NCBI RefSeq assembly: GCF_022458865.1 | Contig: NZ_JAJNMU010000025.1 | Span: forward strand, 80,600 to 144,599 | Direction of reading: 5' to 3' | Length of the DNA stretch: 64,000 bases | Source: Paenibacillus periandrae | GTDB taxonomy: Bacteria > Bacillota > Bacilli > Paenibacillales > NBRC-103111 | Part shown: positions 54,321-63,451 of the stretch, one piece after another | How the letters are laid out: each line of letters begins with the position of its first letter | Position numbering within the stretch: the first letter of the stretch is position 1 | Translations under genes and position numbers: made by a program | Notes under the pieces: generated by a model | What the model saw: only the letters and a program-made list of their open reading frames with translations | The model's database searches: none | What the model was told of the DNA's origin: nothing

Positions 54321-54746
54321 GTGGAGTTCCAAATGCATCAACAATACATAGAGTTGGAATTCAACAAAGAACAAATAAAAATGTTTGCTGATATTGTTGA
54401 ACTAGACCTGCCGATGAAACGAATTCTTTTAAGTATTGGACAACATGCTGATGCAAATAAAGATAATGAACTTAGTGCTGGTATTTCTATAAAACAACTT
54501 TCCGAAAAAGTAATAATTACCCGTAAGGTCCAGGAACGTGGCAAAGGGAAAAAATATGGACTTCAGGAAGCTAATATTGATCGGAAACATGCAGAACGTA
54601 TCGTGGAATCACTACTTAAAATGTCTCTATGTTTCTATAAATCCTTCCATCCAACCAAATTGATATTTCTATCCCCTCGCGGCCGCAGTATTGCAGCAGA
54701 GATCCTGCGAAGACATAAAGAATCCCAAAAAACAAAAATGAATTAG
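54321..54746 (+). CDS. tubR: TubR-like centromere-binding repressor
   Basis: The product has 141 residues. A small winged-helix protein (LPMKRILLSIGQHADANKDN, IKQLSEKVIITRKVQERGKG, HAERIVESLLKMSLCFYKSF). GTG start at 54321 with GGGAGGCGG upstream; an ATG at 54333 is also possible. Its stop TAG overlaps the AGGAG of tubZ. TubR dimers bind the iterons upstream (tubC) and recruit TubZ filaments for plasmid segregation, and also repress the operon. The call rests on position and size more than on sequence. Confidence 0.8.
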   Translation: MEFQMHQQYIELEFNKEQIKMFADIVELDLPMKRILLSIGQHADANKDNELSAGISIKQLSEKVIITRKVQERGKGKKYGLQEANIDRKHAERIVESLLKMSLCFYKSFHPTKLIFLSPRGRSIAAEILRRHKESQKTKMN

Positions 54747-54758
54747 GAGTTGATTATA

Positions 54759-56204
54759 TTGTCTTTCAGAGATAACCCCCCTTCTATTAATATGACAATA
54801 GTCGGTTTTGGACAAGCTGGATCACGGATAGCAGATAAATTTGCTTCTTACAAAACCAGAGATGGAAAGCCAGTATACAATTGCTTGGCACTAAACTCTA
54901 ATGATGGTGATTTAGAGGAATTACGTCACATAGCACCAGACAACCGAATATCGCTTAAATTAGGAGGTCTTGGTAAAAACCCTGAAAAAGCACTTCAAAT
55001 ATTAGAACAAAATGAACAGGTTAAAGAAAATCTAAAAGAATTTGTTACAAAAAAGGTACGTGTTGAGGATACATTAGTACTCTTTATAGCCGGTTTAGGT
55101 GGAGGAACTGGTACGGCCACCATAGTAAAGGCTGTCGAAGAATTCCACGAGTTTTATAATCTAAAACTCGTGAAACAAGCTCTCTTTAAAATAAGGGAAC
55201 AAGTTGGAGATGCAGACTTTAAGCAAAATATAAAAAAATATCAAGTAGATGCCTATAATAAAGTAAAGGACCAGTTTAAAAAAATCGGTATCATTGCTAC
55301 TATTCCCGTTCGTAGCGATGGTCCAGATGTCTTACGCCAGGTTAATGACTTTGCTTCTCGGATATGGGCAATGGCTAAAAATCCTACTAAGGGAATCTCA
55401 TTCGTTTCATTTCCTGATAATCAAATGTTTTATGAACGCTTTATTAATGAACGAGACTCTTCTTCGAAAAATTACCGGGATTTTGCAAATAGTGAAATAA
55501 GTTCGATTCTTCATGAGCTTAACACAGCGACAAATGGTAGTGGCACTTCAGTAATAATGGATTCTAATGATTTTAAAAGAGTTGTTCATGAGAAAGAAGG
55601 ATGTTTTGTCATTAATAGAGTACAAAAAAACGTTAAATCAATTTCAAATACAGATGACTTAACTAATCTTTTTGTAAGTTCTGTTAGTTCTAACAATCTT
55701 CATGATCCAATTGCTCTACAAGAAATAGATGAACAAGGCCAAAATGTTTTCGCACGTGTTCATCATGTTGGTTTACTGGGTATAATGCCTCCTGAACTTA
55801 ATAAATTAGGAAGTTCATTTATTGATAATGCAAAGGAAGAAGTCAGCAAGAAATTACCCTTGCAAGGAACGATATTTTCTGGGTATCTCAGTGAAAATAA
55901 CAATTTCAATGCAACTGTCTACTCATTTTATAAAACCGATGCCCTTCCTATTCGGCTTTCAAAAGGCTTAGTTAAAGAGTACGAGGAATTCATGGCCAAA
56001 CAGAAACAAGTAACATACAAGCAAGACTCAATCCAGCAAATTGCTGCAACGGCTGATGAAGATCTAGATCTAGATTTGGATCTTACTGATTTCGGAATTA
56101 GTCTTGAAGAACTAGGAATTTCTGACAAAAAGGAAGAAATAACAGAAGACATTAATATAGACAATATGGATTTTTCTAACATTAATCCTAACGACATAAA
56201 CTAA
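54759..56204 (+). CDS. tubZ: TubZ plasmid tubulin/FtsZ-like GTPase
   Basis: The product has 481 residues from TTG 54759, nine bases after AGGAG. The TTG at 54750 lies right on that site. The tubulin signature GLGGGTGTA (GGGTGT about 114-119), VGFGQAGSRIADKF (Rossmann start), NCLALNSNDGD (nucleotide loop) and IPVRSDG follow the TubZ pattern. The C-terminus is long and acidic (DEDLDLDLDLTDFGIS and further), as in TubZ, where the tail binds TubR-tubC. It polymerises on GTP and pulls the plasmid, and in known Bacillus plasmids is also needed for replication (RepX). Confidence 0.93.
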   Translation: MSFRDNPPSINMTIVGFGQAGSRIADKFASYKTRDGKPVYNCLALNSNDGDLEELRHIAPDNRISLKLGGLGKNPEKALQILEQNEQVKENLKEFVTKKVRVEDTLVLFIAGLGGGTGTATIVKAVEEFHEFYNLKLVKQALFKIREQVGDADFKQNIKKYQVDAYNKVKDQFKKIGIIATIPVRSDGPDVLRQVNDFASRIWAMAKNPTKGISFVSFPDNQMFYERFINERDSSSKNYRDFANSEISSILHELNTATNGSGTSVIMDSNDFKRVVHEKEGCFVINRVQKNVKSISNTDDLTNLFVSSVSSNNLHDPIALQEIDEQGQNVFARVHHVGLLGIMPPELNKLGSSFIDNAKEEVSKKLPLQGTIFSGYLSENNNFNATVYSFYKTDALPIRLSKGLVKEYEEFMAKQKQVTYKQDSIQQIAATADEDLDLDLDLTDFGISLEELGISDKKEEITEDINIDNMDFSNINPNDIN

Positions 56205-56212
56205 AATAATTT

Positions 56213-56251
56213 AAAAAGCGGGTTCTCGATAGAAAGAACCCGCTTTTTTTT
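56213..56251 (+). terminator. Intrinsic terminator after tubZ
   Basis: AAAAAGCGGGTTCT and AGAACCCGCTTTTTTTT form a 14-bp stem and T-run just behind the tubZ stop. Confidence 0.92.
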
Positions 56252-56534
56252 GTAAACCTTCAATTCAATATTGATAATCCATATGCCTCCCTCCCTTTCC
56301 CTTCTCTATTTCTAATGTGATGACTAGGTAAAGAGCGTTGAACTGTTGAGAAACTGCAAATAGCCTCCCTAAGATGCCCCAGTTCGTTTATGAGGGCTTT
56401 TTTATGGTCTTGTGAAGTAAAATACCTACTCGGGGTTTGTCGTCCCTCTAACATGCTGCTTGAATGAGCGTTATTTTGTGAAAAAGAAACAGAACTACAG
56501 TTGATCAAACTGTTAAAGGTAACGCATCACCCCA
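56252..56534. other. Non-coding gap
   Basis: No intact gene seen. A weak minus-strand frame around 56260-56508 has no binding site or recognisable content. Confidence 0.4.
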
Positions 56535-57180
56535 TCAAATCGTCACTATTCACCAATTGATAATAGCCTATCAATAGATGATAGTCTATTATCAATTCAA
56601 TATTATCTATCTATCAATATGTCATCATATAATTTTATATCATTTTTAACTATGATGAGGTATCCTATTAAAAGATCATAGTCTATAATTAATTAAAAGT
56701 GATCTATCTTTTGATATATCATTATATTATTATATGTCATTTCTGATTATCCGCAGGGAATCTATTGATAGTTGATAGGATATTAATAGTCTATCTATAA
56801 TCTATATGCCCATATATCATGGATTTATATAAAGTAATATCTTTGAATTTCAGAGGAAGCTATATACAGATGATAGTCTATTAATAATTAATAGTGGACT
56901 ATCGTTCATATATCATGTAATTGTTACTATGATTTCTTTTGTAGTTTATTGAGATGTGCAAGGGTTCTTTCAATTAATAATAGTCTATATATTAATATAT
57001 GATAGCTTACGAGTAGACTGATTCGATAAATGAAACAAGAGACTATCAATATCTGATAGATACCTTAGAAGCTATCAAACAAGAAGCTCATATGTTATAA
57101 TTTTTTCAAAATATTAGGCCAAAATAATCAAGAAATAGGCCCAAAACTATATTTAGGGTTATAAGGAGGCTATTGATAGG
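56535..57180. repeat. AT-rich field of ATAGTCTAT / CTATCAATA repeats, possible origin or operator
   Basis: A 640-base stretch of very low GC. ATAGTCTAT recurs at about 56581, 56669, 56788, 56873 and 56981, with inverted forms CTATCAATA and TGATAG between them (56569, 56611, 57043, 57171). This is denser than the AT content alone suggests. It precedes the TubY-like gene, so it may be the replication origin or the operator of that gene's product. Both fit known TubZ plasmids. Confidence 0.6.
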
Positions 57181-57182
57181 CT

Positions 57183-57905
57183 ATGACGGACCATTTTGAA
57201 CAATATGAGGGTTATGTCACAATTGGAATTGCTCATGAGAGAATGAAAAAAGGAGGTATCAATATACCAATTCCTACTATGAGAAATTGGGTAAATGAAC
57301 TTCATCAACTCAAAATTCATACCATACCAAGGAATACAAGAGATGAGAGAATTTTTAGTAAAGAAGACATAGAAATAATCAGATTTATTTCTGAAGCCAA
57401 GCAAAGGTTTGGAAATAATATCACTATGCAAAACATTGGTAGTATGTTGCTGGAAAATTTTTCACAGCATCTTCACTATGATCCAAATGATTCACAAGAG
57501 CAGCAACAAGGGATTATTCCGATTCTGTCTGAAGAAAGATTAAAAGATTTCCTAAAAACAGAGTTACAAGAAATTAATTTACTAAAACTTGAAATGGAAC
57601 AATCAAAAACAAAATATGAAGAGATGTTACGCCTAATGCCAGACCCGATAGAGGAAGAAAAACAACGTAAAAAGGAATTGCGTCAACATGATCTGGATCG
57701 ATCATTTACTGAAAACCGTGTCAATAAACGATTAAGAGAAAAAGCTGAAGCTGTTTGGAATAAAAATCCCAAGAAAATTGGGGTAATATTCAAAAAAGAA
57801 GATACTGCAGCAAAACTAGAATTTATCGAATTATATAAATTGGAACACTATGAAGAAGAAATGAAAAAGGAATATGATTTAGGAAATGATACAACAAAAA
57901 ATTAA
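57183..57905 (+). CDS. tubY: TubY-like MerR-type HTH and coiled-coil protein
   Basis: The product has 240 residues. An N-terminal MerR-like HTH (YVTIGIAHERMKKGGINIPI, TMRNWVNELHQL, RIFSKEDIEIIRFISEAKQ, about residues 10-90) is followed by a charged helical region, a likely coiled coil (residues about 120-175: EERLKDFLKTELQEINLLKL), and a basic tail. This domain order is that of TubY, which modulates TubZ in other TubZ loci. The ATG follows AAGGAGG. The AT-rich repeats upstream are its likely binding sites. It might alternatively be an initiator of replication. Confidence 0.65.
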   Translation: MTDHFEQYEGYVTIGIAHERMKKGGINIPIPTMRNWVNELHQLKIHTIPRNTRDERIFSKEDIEIIRFISEAKQRFGNNITMQNIGSMLLENFSQHLHYDPNDSQEQQQGIIPILSEERLKDFLKTELQEINLLKLEMEQSKTKYEEMLRLMPDPIEEEKQRKKELRQHDLDRSFTENRVNKRLREKAEAVWNKNPKKIGVIFKKEDTAAKLEFIELYKLEHYEEEMKKEYDLGNDTTKN

Positions 57906-58130
57906 ACATAATATAATTCATATTTAAAACGAATTTATGGAGAGGAGGAGGGGAGGGGGGTTAAATCAAATGCCTCTTTACTTATGTTGCATAACTCCAG
58001 GCAGAGAACTGATACACACAAAATAAAAAGACAACTCTTACCTAATAAATGAGCTGTCTTTTTTTGATTCTAAGTGTCTATTAAAAATAAAGTATTAGAC
58101 TGAGATACTAAAGTTGTAGACTGAACGCCC
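57906..58130. other. Gap with terminator and purine-rich run
   Basis: Contains the strongly purine-rich run GGAGAGGAGGAGGGGAGGGG (about 57939-57958), then the terminator. No gene. Confidence 0.5.
58025..58065 (+). terminator. Intrinsic terminator downstream of the tubY-like gene
   Basis: AAAAAGACA..CTC pairs with GAG.TGTCTTTTTTT, with a loop of about 13 bases and one mismatch. It is the first plausible terminator after the gene at 57183-57905. Confidence 0.75.
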
Positions 58131-58580
58131 GTGCCGAGAGCATCAGCAGCTCGAGCTCCTGATGCTTCCAGATGGATACCCAGCTTTGCGATCGGCAACC
58201 CGGCAATGGCGGCCGGATCGAGCAGCTGCAGTTCACGTTCTTGGTGCTTCCGGATGGATGCCCAGGTAGAGCCGATTTCCGGAAAGATGGACCTGGGATG
58301 CAAAACGTGGACTGGTGAACAGGACCCGATGCAACCATTACCAAAAAAAGAAGGCATGATCGAAGGGAAAATAATCCTTGGACCAAGTGCCGGTGGCTTA
58401 TGACATTATGTTGCTGGTGAAGCTGTTCATGCTGGCGCTTTTATAGAAGTAGCGTTTGGCGGTGGTTGGATACATGGGAGGTACGAATGGAATTTCGACC
58501 AGGAAAGTCCGATACAAATCCATTCCAAAGGCTCTGTTATTTACATCCGTGAAGGGCACGTTGTCCGGATTCGTGGTTAA
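58131..58580 (+). pseudogene. Unrecognised fragment with in-frame TGA
   Basis: A plus-strand frame reads into KKEGMIEGKIILGPSAGGL, meets TGA near 58401, and resumes in the same frame with HYVAGEAVHAGAFIEVAFGG and IHSKGSVIYIREGHVVRIRG up to TAA at 58578. The second part looks like a beta-rich protein tail. The first part before 58290 is GC-rich with a two-copy repeat (GATGCTTCCAGATGGAT and GGTGCTTCCGGATGGAT) and is probably not coding. One former gene, broken. Family unknown. Confidence 0.35.
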
Positions 58581-58711
58581 AAGAAAGAATCAAATGAATA
58601 ACAAAATTAACAGCACGAACAGCGTTAAAAAATCAGGTGCAGACACTTCGACACCATCCAAAAACAATTGAAGATAACGATGAATATACGGCGTATAAGG
58701 AGGTACTTTCC

Positions 58712-58918
58712 TTGTTAAAAGTCGGTGATAGAGTATATTTAGAATATGATATTCTACGTGGATTAGGAACAGTTCTCGTATTATCAAAGACTGGAAAGAC
58801 AGCAAAAGTTCAATGGCCAAACCCTTATAATAGCATAAAGTTGGCTAAGCCCACTTACTACAAAATCAAATGTCTTCTTGATGTAAATTTTCGGGCATTA
58901 AGAAATACAACAAAATAG
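58712..58918 (+). CDS. Small orphan protein 1
   Basis: A 68-residue gene. TTG at 58712 is eight bases behind a perfect AAGGAGGT, a better start than the one at 58637. The sequence (VGDRVYLEYDILRGLGTVLV, KTAKVQWPNPYNSI) reads like a small beta-barrel of the KOW/SH3 sort. No family recognised. First of a plus-strand series of tiny genes. Confidence 0.55.
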   Translation: MLKVGDRVYLEYDILRGLGTVLVLSKTGKTAKVQWPNPYNSIKLAKPTYYKIKCLLDVNFRALRNTTK

Positions 58919-58932
58919 GGAGCGTGTATGAT

Positions 58933-59238
58933 ATGGAGAAATTTAAGTTTGAAATAGGGGAACGAGTAACATTTTTTTGGAACTTTACTGGCCATTCTTT
59001 GGAAGCTAAAGATGCAACAGCAAAGGAAATAGAAGATGCGGGAGTTTGGTTTGAATTTGATGGTGAAGATGACGAATCATTTGTTGCGTACGAAGAGATG
59101 CACTTGTTTTTACGTTCTTCGGGAGGAGCTCCGGAAGGGACACACGCTTTGTCTGTAAATCAAATTACGGAAGCGCACTTTGATAAAAATTTTACCCCTG
59201 AGCAAATGAGGAAATTGATAGAATCTCTTAAATTGTGA
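58933..59238 (+). CDS. Small orphan protein 2
   Basis: A 101-residue gene from the ATG at 58933, ten bases after GGGAG (a GTG at 58924 lacks room). An acidic beta-rich protein (GVWFEFDGEDDESFVAYEEM) with a helical tail (FTPEQMRKLIESLKL). Function unknown. Follows the 68-residue gene closely. Confidence 0.6.
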   Translation: MEKFKFEIGERVTFFWNFTGHSLEAKDATAKEIEDAGVWFEFDGEDDESFVAYEEMHLFLRSSGGAPEGTHALSVNQITEAHFDKNFTPEQMRKLIESLKL

Positions 59239-59269
59239 AGTAATTCGATAAATAGGGAGGTTTCGTCAG

Positions 59270-59500
59270 ATGAAGGTTGAAACCGTCATCGAAAAGGCAT
59301 TTCATAAAGCTAATCTGATAGGAACGCATGTGGATATTTACGAAGTTATCGAAAGTTACAAAACCCTTTCGGTATTGCCGGAATCGGAGAAAGATAAGAT
59401 TTACGACAAGATAGCCGGAAGTATGGGACTTTTTAGCAAGGGAACATATTGTTTAGTTGATAAAGTTGACCTGATTCATGCCTTGTCAACGGTTAAGTAA
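59270..59500 (+). CDS. Small orphan protein 3
   Basis: A 76-residue gene. ATG behind GGGAGG. All-helical in appearance (VETVIEKAFHKANLIGTHVD, SEKDKIYDKIAGSMGLFSKG). Function unknown; part of the same series. Confidence 0.6.
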   Translation: MKVETVIEKAFHKANLIGTHVDIYEVIESYKTLSVLPESEKDKIYDKIAGSMGLFSKGTYCLVDKVDLIHALSTVK

Positions 59501-59504
59501 TTCA

Positions 59505-59710
59505 GTGAATATCAATTCTCCATAAGGGGGTGTAACGGTGATTGGACGGTTGAAGTTACAGTTACGGATCGGGAAGGAAATATAATTTTCCAGAGAGATT
59601 ATCCAGGCGACTCCATATTTGAAGCATCAGCAATATTTAACATGAACAAGGTTTCAGTTACCAAGCTGGAACGATTATTAGCTTTAAGAAGCTGTGATGC
59701 GACATATTGA
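59505..59710 (+). pseudogene. Possible broken small gene
   Basis: The frame GDWTVEVTVTDREGNIIFQR through KVSVTKLERLLALRSCDATY to TGA at 59708 is protein-like. There is no ATG, GTG or TTG in that frame after the preceding stop, while an AAGGGGG-TG site with a GTG lies in another frame. One base lost near 59540 would explain both. Confidence 0.35.
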
Positions 59711-59736
59711 ATAAATTGTACATGGGGAGTGAGATC

Positions 59737-59934
59737 GTGGGGAAAAGATTGCGTGAATGTGAGACGGAAGATGAATATAAACAAACAACCATTGAGCAAG
59801 CTTTAGATGACTATAAATTCTTTAAAGAAACACGCGGGGAAGAAGAGGCGCTGAAATTTATTTTTGACATAGTTTACGAACATGCAAGTAATGCAGGTCA
59901 TTATTTCGAACGGAGATCGCGTCAGGAAACATAA
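59737..59934 (+). CDS. Small orphan protein 4
   Basis: A 65-residue gene from GTG at 59737, preceded by GGGGAG. Charged, helical (CETEDEYKQTTIEQALDDYK, EEALKFIFDIVYEHASNAGH). Function unknown; part of the small-gene series. Confidence 0.5.
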   Translation: MGKRLRECETEDEYKQTTIEQALDDYKFFKETRGEEEALKFIFDIVYEHASNAGHYFERRSRQET

Positions 59935-59967
59935 TAAAAAATTTGTACATGGGGGAGCGTGAATTGA

Positions 59968-60174
59968 ATGAAACTTACAAATGGTGAACTTGCTGTCGTG
60001 CAGATGGCGTTGGATGATTTTATTTTGAAAGAATCTGCGAGTTTAGAACGATATACGCAAAAAGAGGAATCTTCTATTACTGGAGATAGAACAAAATCTC
60101 AAATAATTGAATGTATTGAGAATCGACTTGAACGAGCGAAGACGGCGTTGAAAAAAATGAATGAGGTTACATAG
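59968..60174 (+). CDS. Small orphan protein 5
   Basis: A 68-residue gene. ATG behind GGGGGAG. Helical throughout (LAVVQMALDDFILKESASLE, IIECIENRLERAKTALKKMN). Function unknown. The last of the series before the debris zone. Confidence 0.6.
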   Translation: MKLTNGELAVVQMALDDFILKESASLERYTQKEESSITGDRTKSQIIECIENRLERAKTALKKMNEVT

Positions 60175-60177
60175 TAA

Positions 60178-60560
60178 ATATAACTGAAACAAATAGCTCG
60201 GTAGGGGCGACTAGCGAATGGCTGGCTAGCCGGTCAAACCATGAAAGCCTGGTATTCTATTCCGATCATGACATCACCGTTTATCAGTTAAAATACTGGT
60301 TATACAAGGCGCAGAGATAAGCTCAAATCTCCACCCTGACGTTCCGCCCCGTTACGTTCTCCTCTCAGAGTTCAATTACCCCATCGGTTCAGATCCAAGT
60401 CGGTATTGCCCAGATCGAGGTTCGTCGGTTTTGAATCCGGGCTGCTTTGATATTTGGTCCCCGCGCTTACGCCGTTTTGTTGAGCTTCAGCTCAACCTCG
60501 CCTGTGTATCTGCCTACGGAGCCACTGACACGCGTAAAATACTAGGTAGGGTCTATTGAA
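60178..60560 (+). pseudogene. IS66-type remnant (TnpA and start of TnpB)
   Basis: Frames give ATSEWLASRSNHESLVFYSD with VYQLKYWLYKAQR (the small helix-turn-helix protein of IS66 elements), then, after a shift, SVQIQVGIAQIEVRRF (its C-terminus) and finally VYL..GATDTRK near 60510-60540, as at the start of IS66 TnpB. Several frameshifts and stops. No TnpC. Confidence 0.5.
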
Positions 60561-61190
60561 GCTTACGTTCCGGAAGACATACCACGCGGCCCTCGCGAAG
60601 TAGCTCGTGGCCAACGCCAGAGGGCGCACCAGGATGTGGCCTATCGCGGAAGCTCTGTTCCGAAAGACGTGCGGCACGTATGAATCTCGCGTAGTTGCTC
60701 GTGGCCAGTGCCTGCTGCGCACACCAGCACGTTTTACCGGCAGATCTGCTCGAAAGACGTGCCGCGTGGACCTCGAGCAGCAGCTCGTGGCCAACGCCAC
60801 AGAGCACACCAGGATGCGGCCGTTCATCGGAACTCCGTCTGGAAGAAGTGCCGCGCGGATCTCGCGCAGCAGCTCGTGGTCAACGCCAGCAGTACACATC
60901 AGGATGTGGCATATCGCGGCAGCTCTGTTCCGAAAGACGTACGGCACGTACGAATCTCGCGCAGTTGCTTGTGGCCAGTGCCTGCAGCGCACACCAGAAT
61001 GTGGTTGTTCACGCGGATCTCGCGCAGCTGCTCATGGTCAGCGCAGTAGCGCACACCAGTATGCGTCCGATCGCACAGCTTTACGTACATCGTGGATCTC
61101 GCGCAGCAGTACACATCAGTATGCGTCCGATTGCGGCAGCTCTGTTCCGGAAGACGTACCGCGTGGATCTCGTGCAGCTGCTCAAAGTGG
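60560..61190. repeat. About six to seven degenerate repeats of roughly 90 bp
   Basis: Recurring words GTTCCGGAAGACGT (60568, 60657, 60926, 61145 and degenerate copies near 60750 and 60837), GGATCTCGCGCAGCAGCTCG, GTGGCCAACGCCAG and CACACCAGGATGTGGCC. GC-rich. Long frames occur in all readings but they differ in length and composition, so they are artefacts of the repeat. Confidence 0.75.
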
Positions 61191-61194
61191 TCCG

Positions 61195-61545
61195 GCGTTG
61201 GAAACGAACGGCAAGCCGTGCCGCAGTATTGGGACGTTTGCAAGGCGCAGGGCAAGGCGGAGGACTTGGCGAGGGCCAAAGATAAGTTGGCAGACCGTGA
61301 GCGCATCACAGCTGAATCCTTCGAGAAGCTTGGACGGAGGGCCAAGACGCAAGCGGTGTTCGCGGAATTACCGGTCATCATTTTGGAGTTTGCGGCACAG
61401 TATAAGGCCCGTTGTATCAAGTGGTTATTGGATGGTGCGGAGAAGTATCAGGCGCACATGATCGAGGTAAACGCCATACAGGACCGCAACGAGCGCAACA
61501 AGGCACGGGCGACCGCTTACAAAGCGTTTGGTGGAACGTGCCGGT
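61195..61545 (+). pseudogene. Fragment of an unrecognised helical protein
   Basis: In-frame protein-like stretch with CKAQGKAEDLARAKDKLADR, FEKLGRRAKTQAVFAELPVI and KWLLDGAEKYQAHMIEVNAI, with no proper start (it emerges from the repeats) and no proper end (it runs into a gene of the opposite strand near 61545). A recombination chimera; original gene unknown. Confidence 0.4.
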
Positions 61546-61559
61546 CGCTTTCGATACCC

Positions 61560-61815
61560 CATCGGCGCTCCTCCAGCCCACCTCGAAGCCCAGCGTCTCC
61601 AGCAAAGAACGGAACGGCACGAGCGTCCTGCCGTCCAGGAGGATCGGAGGAGCTTCCTGAAACGTCACCAATTGGTCCTTGTAATATATGCTTATCTCCT
61701 TCGGGGCCGCCGATGCTCCTGTTTGAAACATAATCGCGATCACTAGCGATAAGACGGTCATCAGACTAGCCGCCTTAGCCGATAGACGATATCCGACATC
61801 TGATGTTCTGAACAA
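61560..61815 (-). pseudogene. Truncated copper-amine-oxidase-type stalk-domain protein
   Basis: From ATG 61815 on the minus strand: a signal peptide (AKAASLMTVLSLVIAIMFQT, ending GASA) then ISIYYKDQLVTFQEAPPILL and DGRTLVPFRSLLETLGFEVG, the Cu_amine_oxidN1 stalk repeat common in Paenibacillaceae exported proteins. It is cut off near 61560 by fusion with the fragment at 61195-61545. Not functional. Confidence 0.75.
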
Positions 61816-62090
61816 GCTAAACAGTCCTTTCCATGTTGATTTTCGACCGCCAATTCATGGCCGTTTCTTCTTAGCCAGTGTAGCATCACGGATTTCATTC
61901 CAATATTATACGATCGTATACTCTTGAATCATTTCAACGCTGCCCCCTACCGAGTGTCATGCTTGATCGGAGTTCGCACGAGAGAGCTTCGAGCGCTCGG
62001 TGCCGGGATTGGCGTGTTTCGTCATGCCCCAGAGCATGCGAAATGTCCCTAAACGCAAACAACCCTCCCTGCTTCCTACTTGGGAAGCAA
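61816..62090. other. Non-coding gap
   Basis: Probably the former promoter region of the stalk-domain gene. No other signal recognised. Confidence 0.4.
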
Positions 62091-62595
62091 GTCCGGGGGG
62101 CCTGGTTTGTATAAGAAAACCCCCAGTTCGACTGGGGGTTCAGGAAAGCTTATAGCTATGAGTGGTCCATCTTTTGAACTTCATGATAAGATGAGTGCCG
62201 GTCTGCCAACCGCACACATGAAATCAAAGGAGCTAAAAAGATGGACAAGAGCAGCTTAGCACATACGAAATGGAACTGCAAATACCCTATCATATTTGCG
62301 CCAAAGTATCGAAGACAAGTGATTTATGGAAAACTTAAGCGAGAGATTGGAAAGATCATCAGGCAGCTTTGTGAGCGAAAAGGAGTAGAGTTAATTGAAG
62401 CGGAAGCATGCCCTGATCATATCCACATGCTAGTGAGTATCCCGCCAAAACTCAGTGTATCGAATTCATGGGATATCTGAAGGGAAAAAGTTCACTGATG
62501 ATTTTCGATCAATTTGCTAATCTAAAGTATCGGTACGGGAGCAGGCAATTCTGGTGCAGAGGGTATTACGTAGATACGGTAGGTCGAAACAAGAA
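62091..62595 (+). mobile_element. IS200/IS605-family element remnant with frameshifted tnpA
   Basis: A 10-bp hairpin (AACCCCCAGT...ACTGGGGGTT, 62118-62140) precedes a tnpA start at ATG 62241 behind AAAGGAG. TnpA carries the HUH motif (CPDHIHMLVSIPP) and the C-terminal YRYGSRQFWCRGYYVDTVGR. A one-base loss near 62470 shifts the frame. The last 25-30 residues are missing, replaced near 62590 by gerC-like sequence. Dead copy. Confidence 0.75.
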
Positions 62596-63395
62596 AGGTC
62601 GCGCTTCCTTCGGGGATCAGCAATGTACAGCAAGGCGGTGGAGGTGGAAAAGCCAAAAGACCGGTCGTGATCATTTCGGAAAAAGGCAAAGACGGTCTGG
62701 ATGCTTTGAACAAGATGCAAGAGCAACTATCCCGGACGATCTACTTTGGCCACAGGGAAATACTCCTTTTGGGCGAAAAATACGCTCTGCACGGAGTAGC
62801 CCAAGTTCTAGACAAATTTTTACGTGCGCCTGTCGACCGGTATAACAGCTTCGTCTTGACGACGCACGGAGCATCCGTAAAAGAAGTACTCAATGCGAAA
62901 TATGCGCTGGAAAATTTACCGGGTACCGAGATGAATAAAATTGAAGCCCATAATAGCGGCGTATCGATCAAAATTGGCGAATTTATGGATGAAATATCGA
63001 AAAGTGGAATCATGCCAGCAACCGGGGCGATTCGGCTCGTGAAAGATCCAAGTAGCGGCGAAACCACCTTCAAAATCGACGAAGCGGCCGTCTACAAGTC
63101 AAATAAAGTCGTAGGATTTTTACCGGAAAATGAAACGAGAATGCTGCAGATTTGGAAAATCGGGAAGAGCGATGTTTGTGCCTCTGGATATTTTCCTTTG
63201 ACCGCGGCTGTGTTGGCTTTGACAAGGCATGCTCAATAGTGCATCGCTTAACGCGTCGACAAGTGAAGATATGCGGTATGGTTCGTGGGTTGGCTGTTGA
63301 TATCATTGTCAACGGTAATTTGACACTTGGAAGCAATATGATATCAGTACATATACTTGACATCTTGTCGAAAAATCGACGCATAGAAAAATAAC
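62595..63395 (+). pseudogene. GerC-type spore germination protein, broken
   Basis: Frames give ALPSGISNVQQGGGGGKAKR, LDALNKMQEQLSRTIYFGH, ILLLGEKYALHGVAQVLDK and, after a shift near 63175, VRGLAVDIIVNGNLTLGSN, matching Ger(x)C lipoproteins (GerAC/GerBC/GerKC subunits). No signal peptide or start, since the IS200-like fragment abuts. The C-terminal end is lost at about 63395. It shows that the host lineage forms endospores. Confidence 0.75.
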
Positions 63396-63451
63396 CCAAT
63401 TGAGCGAAGTATGGTATCCATTAGTTCTCACACGAAAGGAATAAACGCCAA

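Noticed and set aside
54750..54761. TTG at 54750 as the tubZ start
   Set aside because: The AGGAG lies immediately next to it, so no spacer remains. The TTG at 54759 has a nine-base spacer.
60607..61461. 284-codon and overlapping 196-codon frames
   Set aside because: They arise from degenerate GC-rich repeats in several frames at once. No start signal and no family resemblance.
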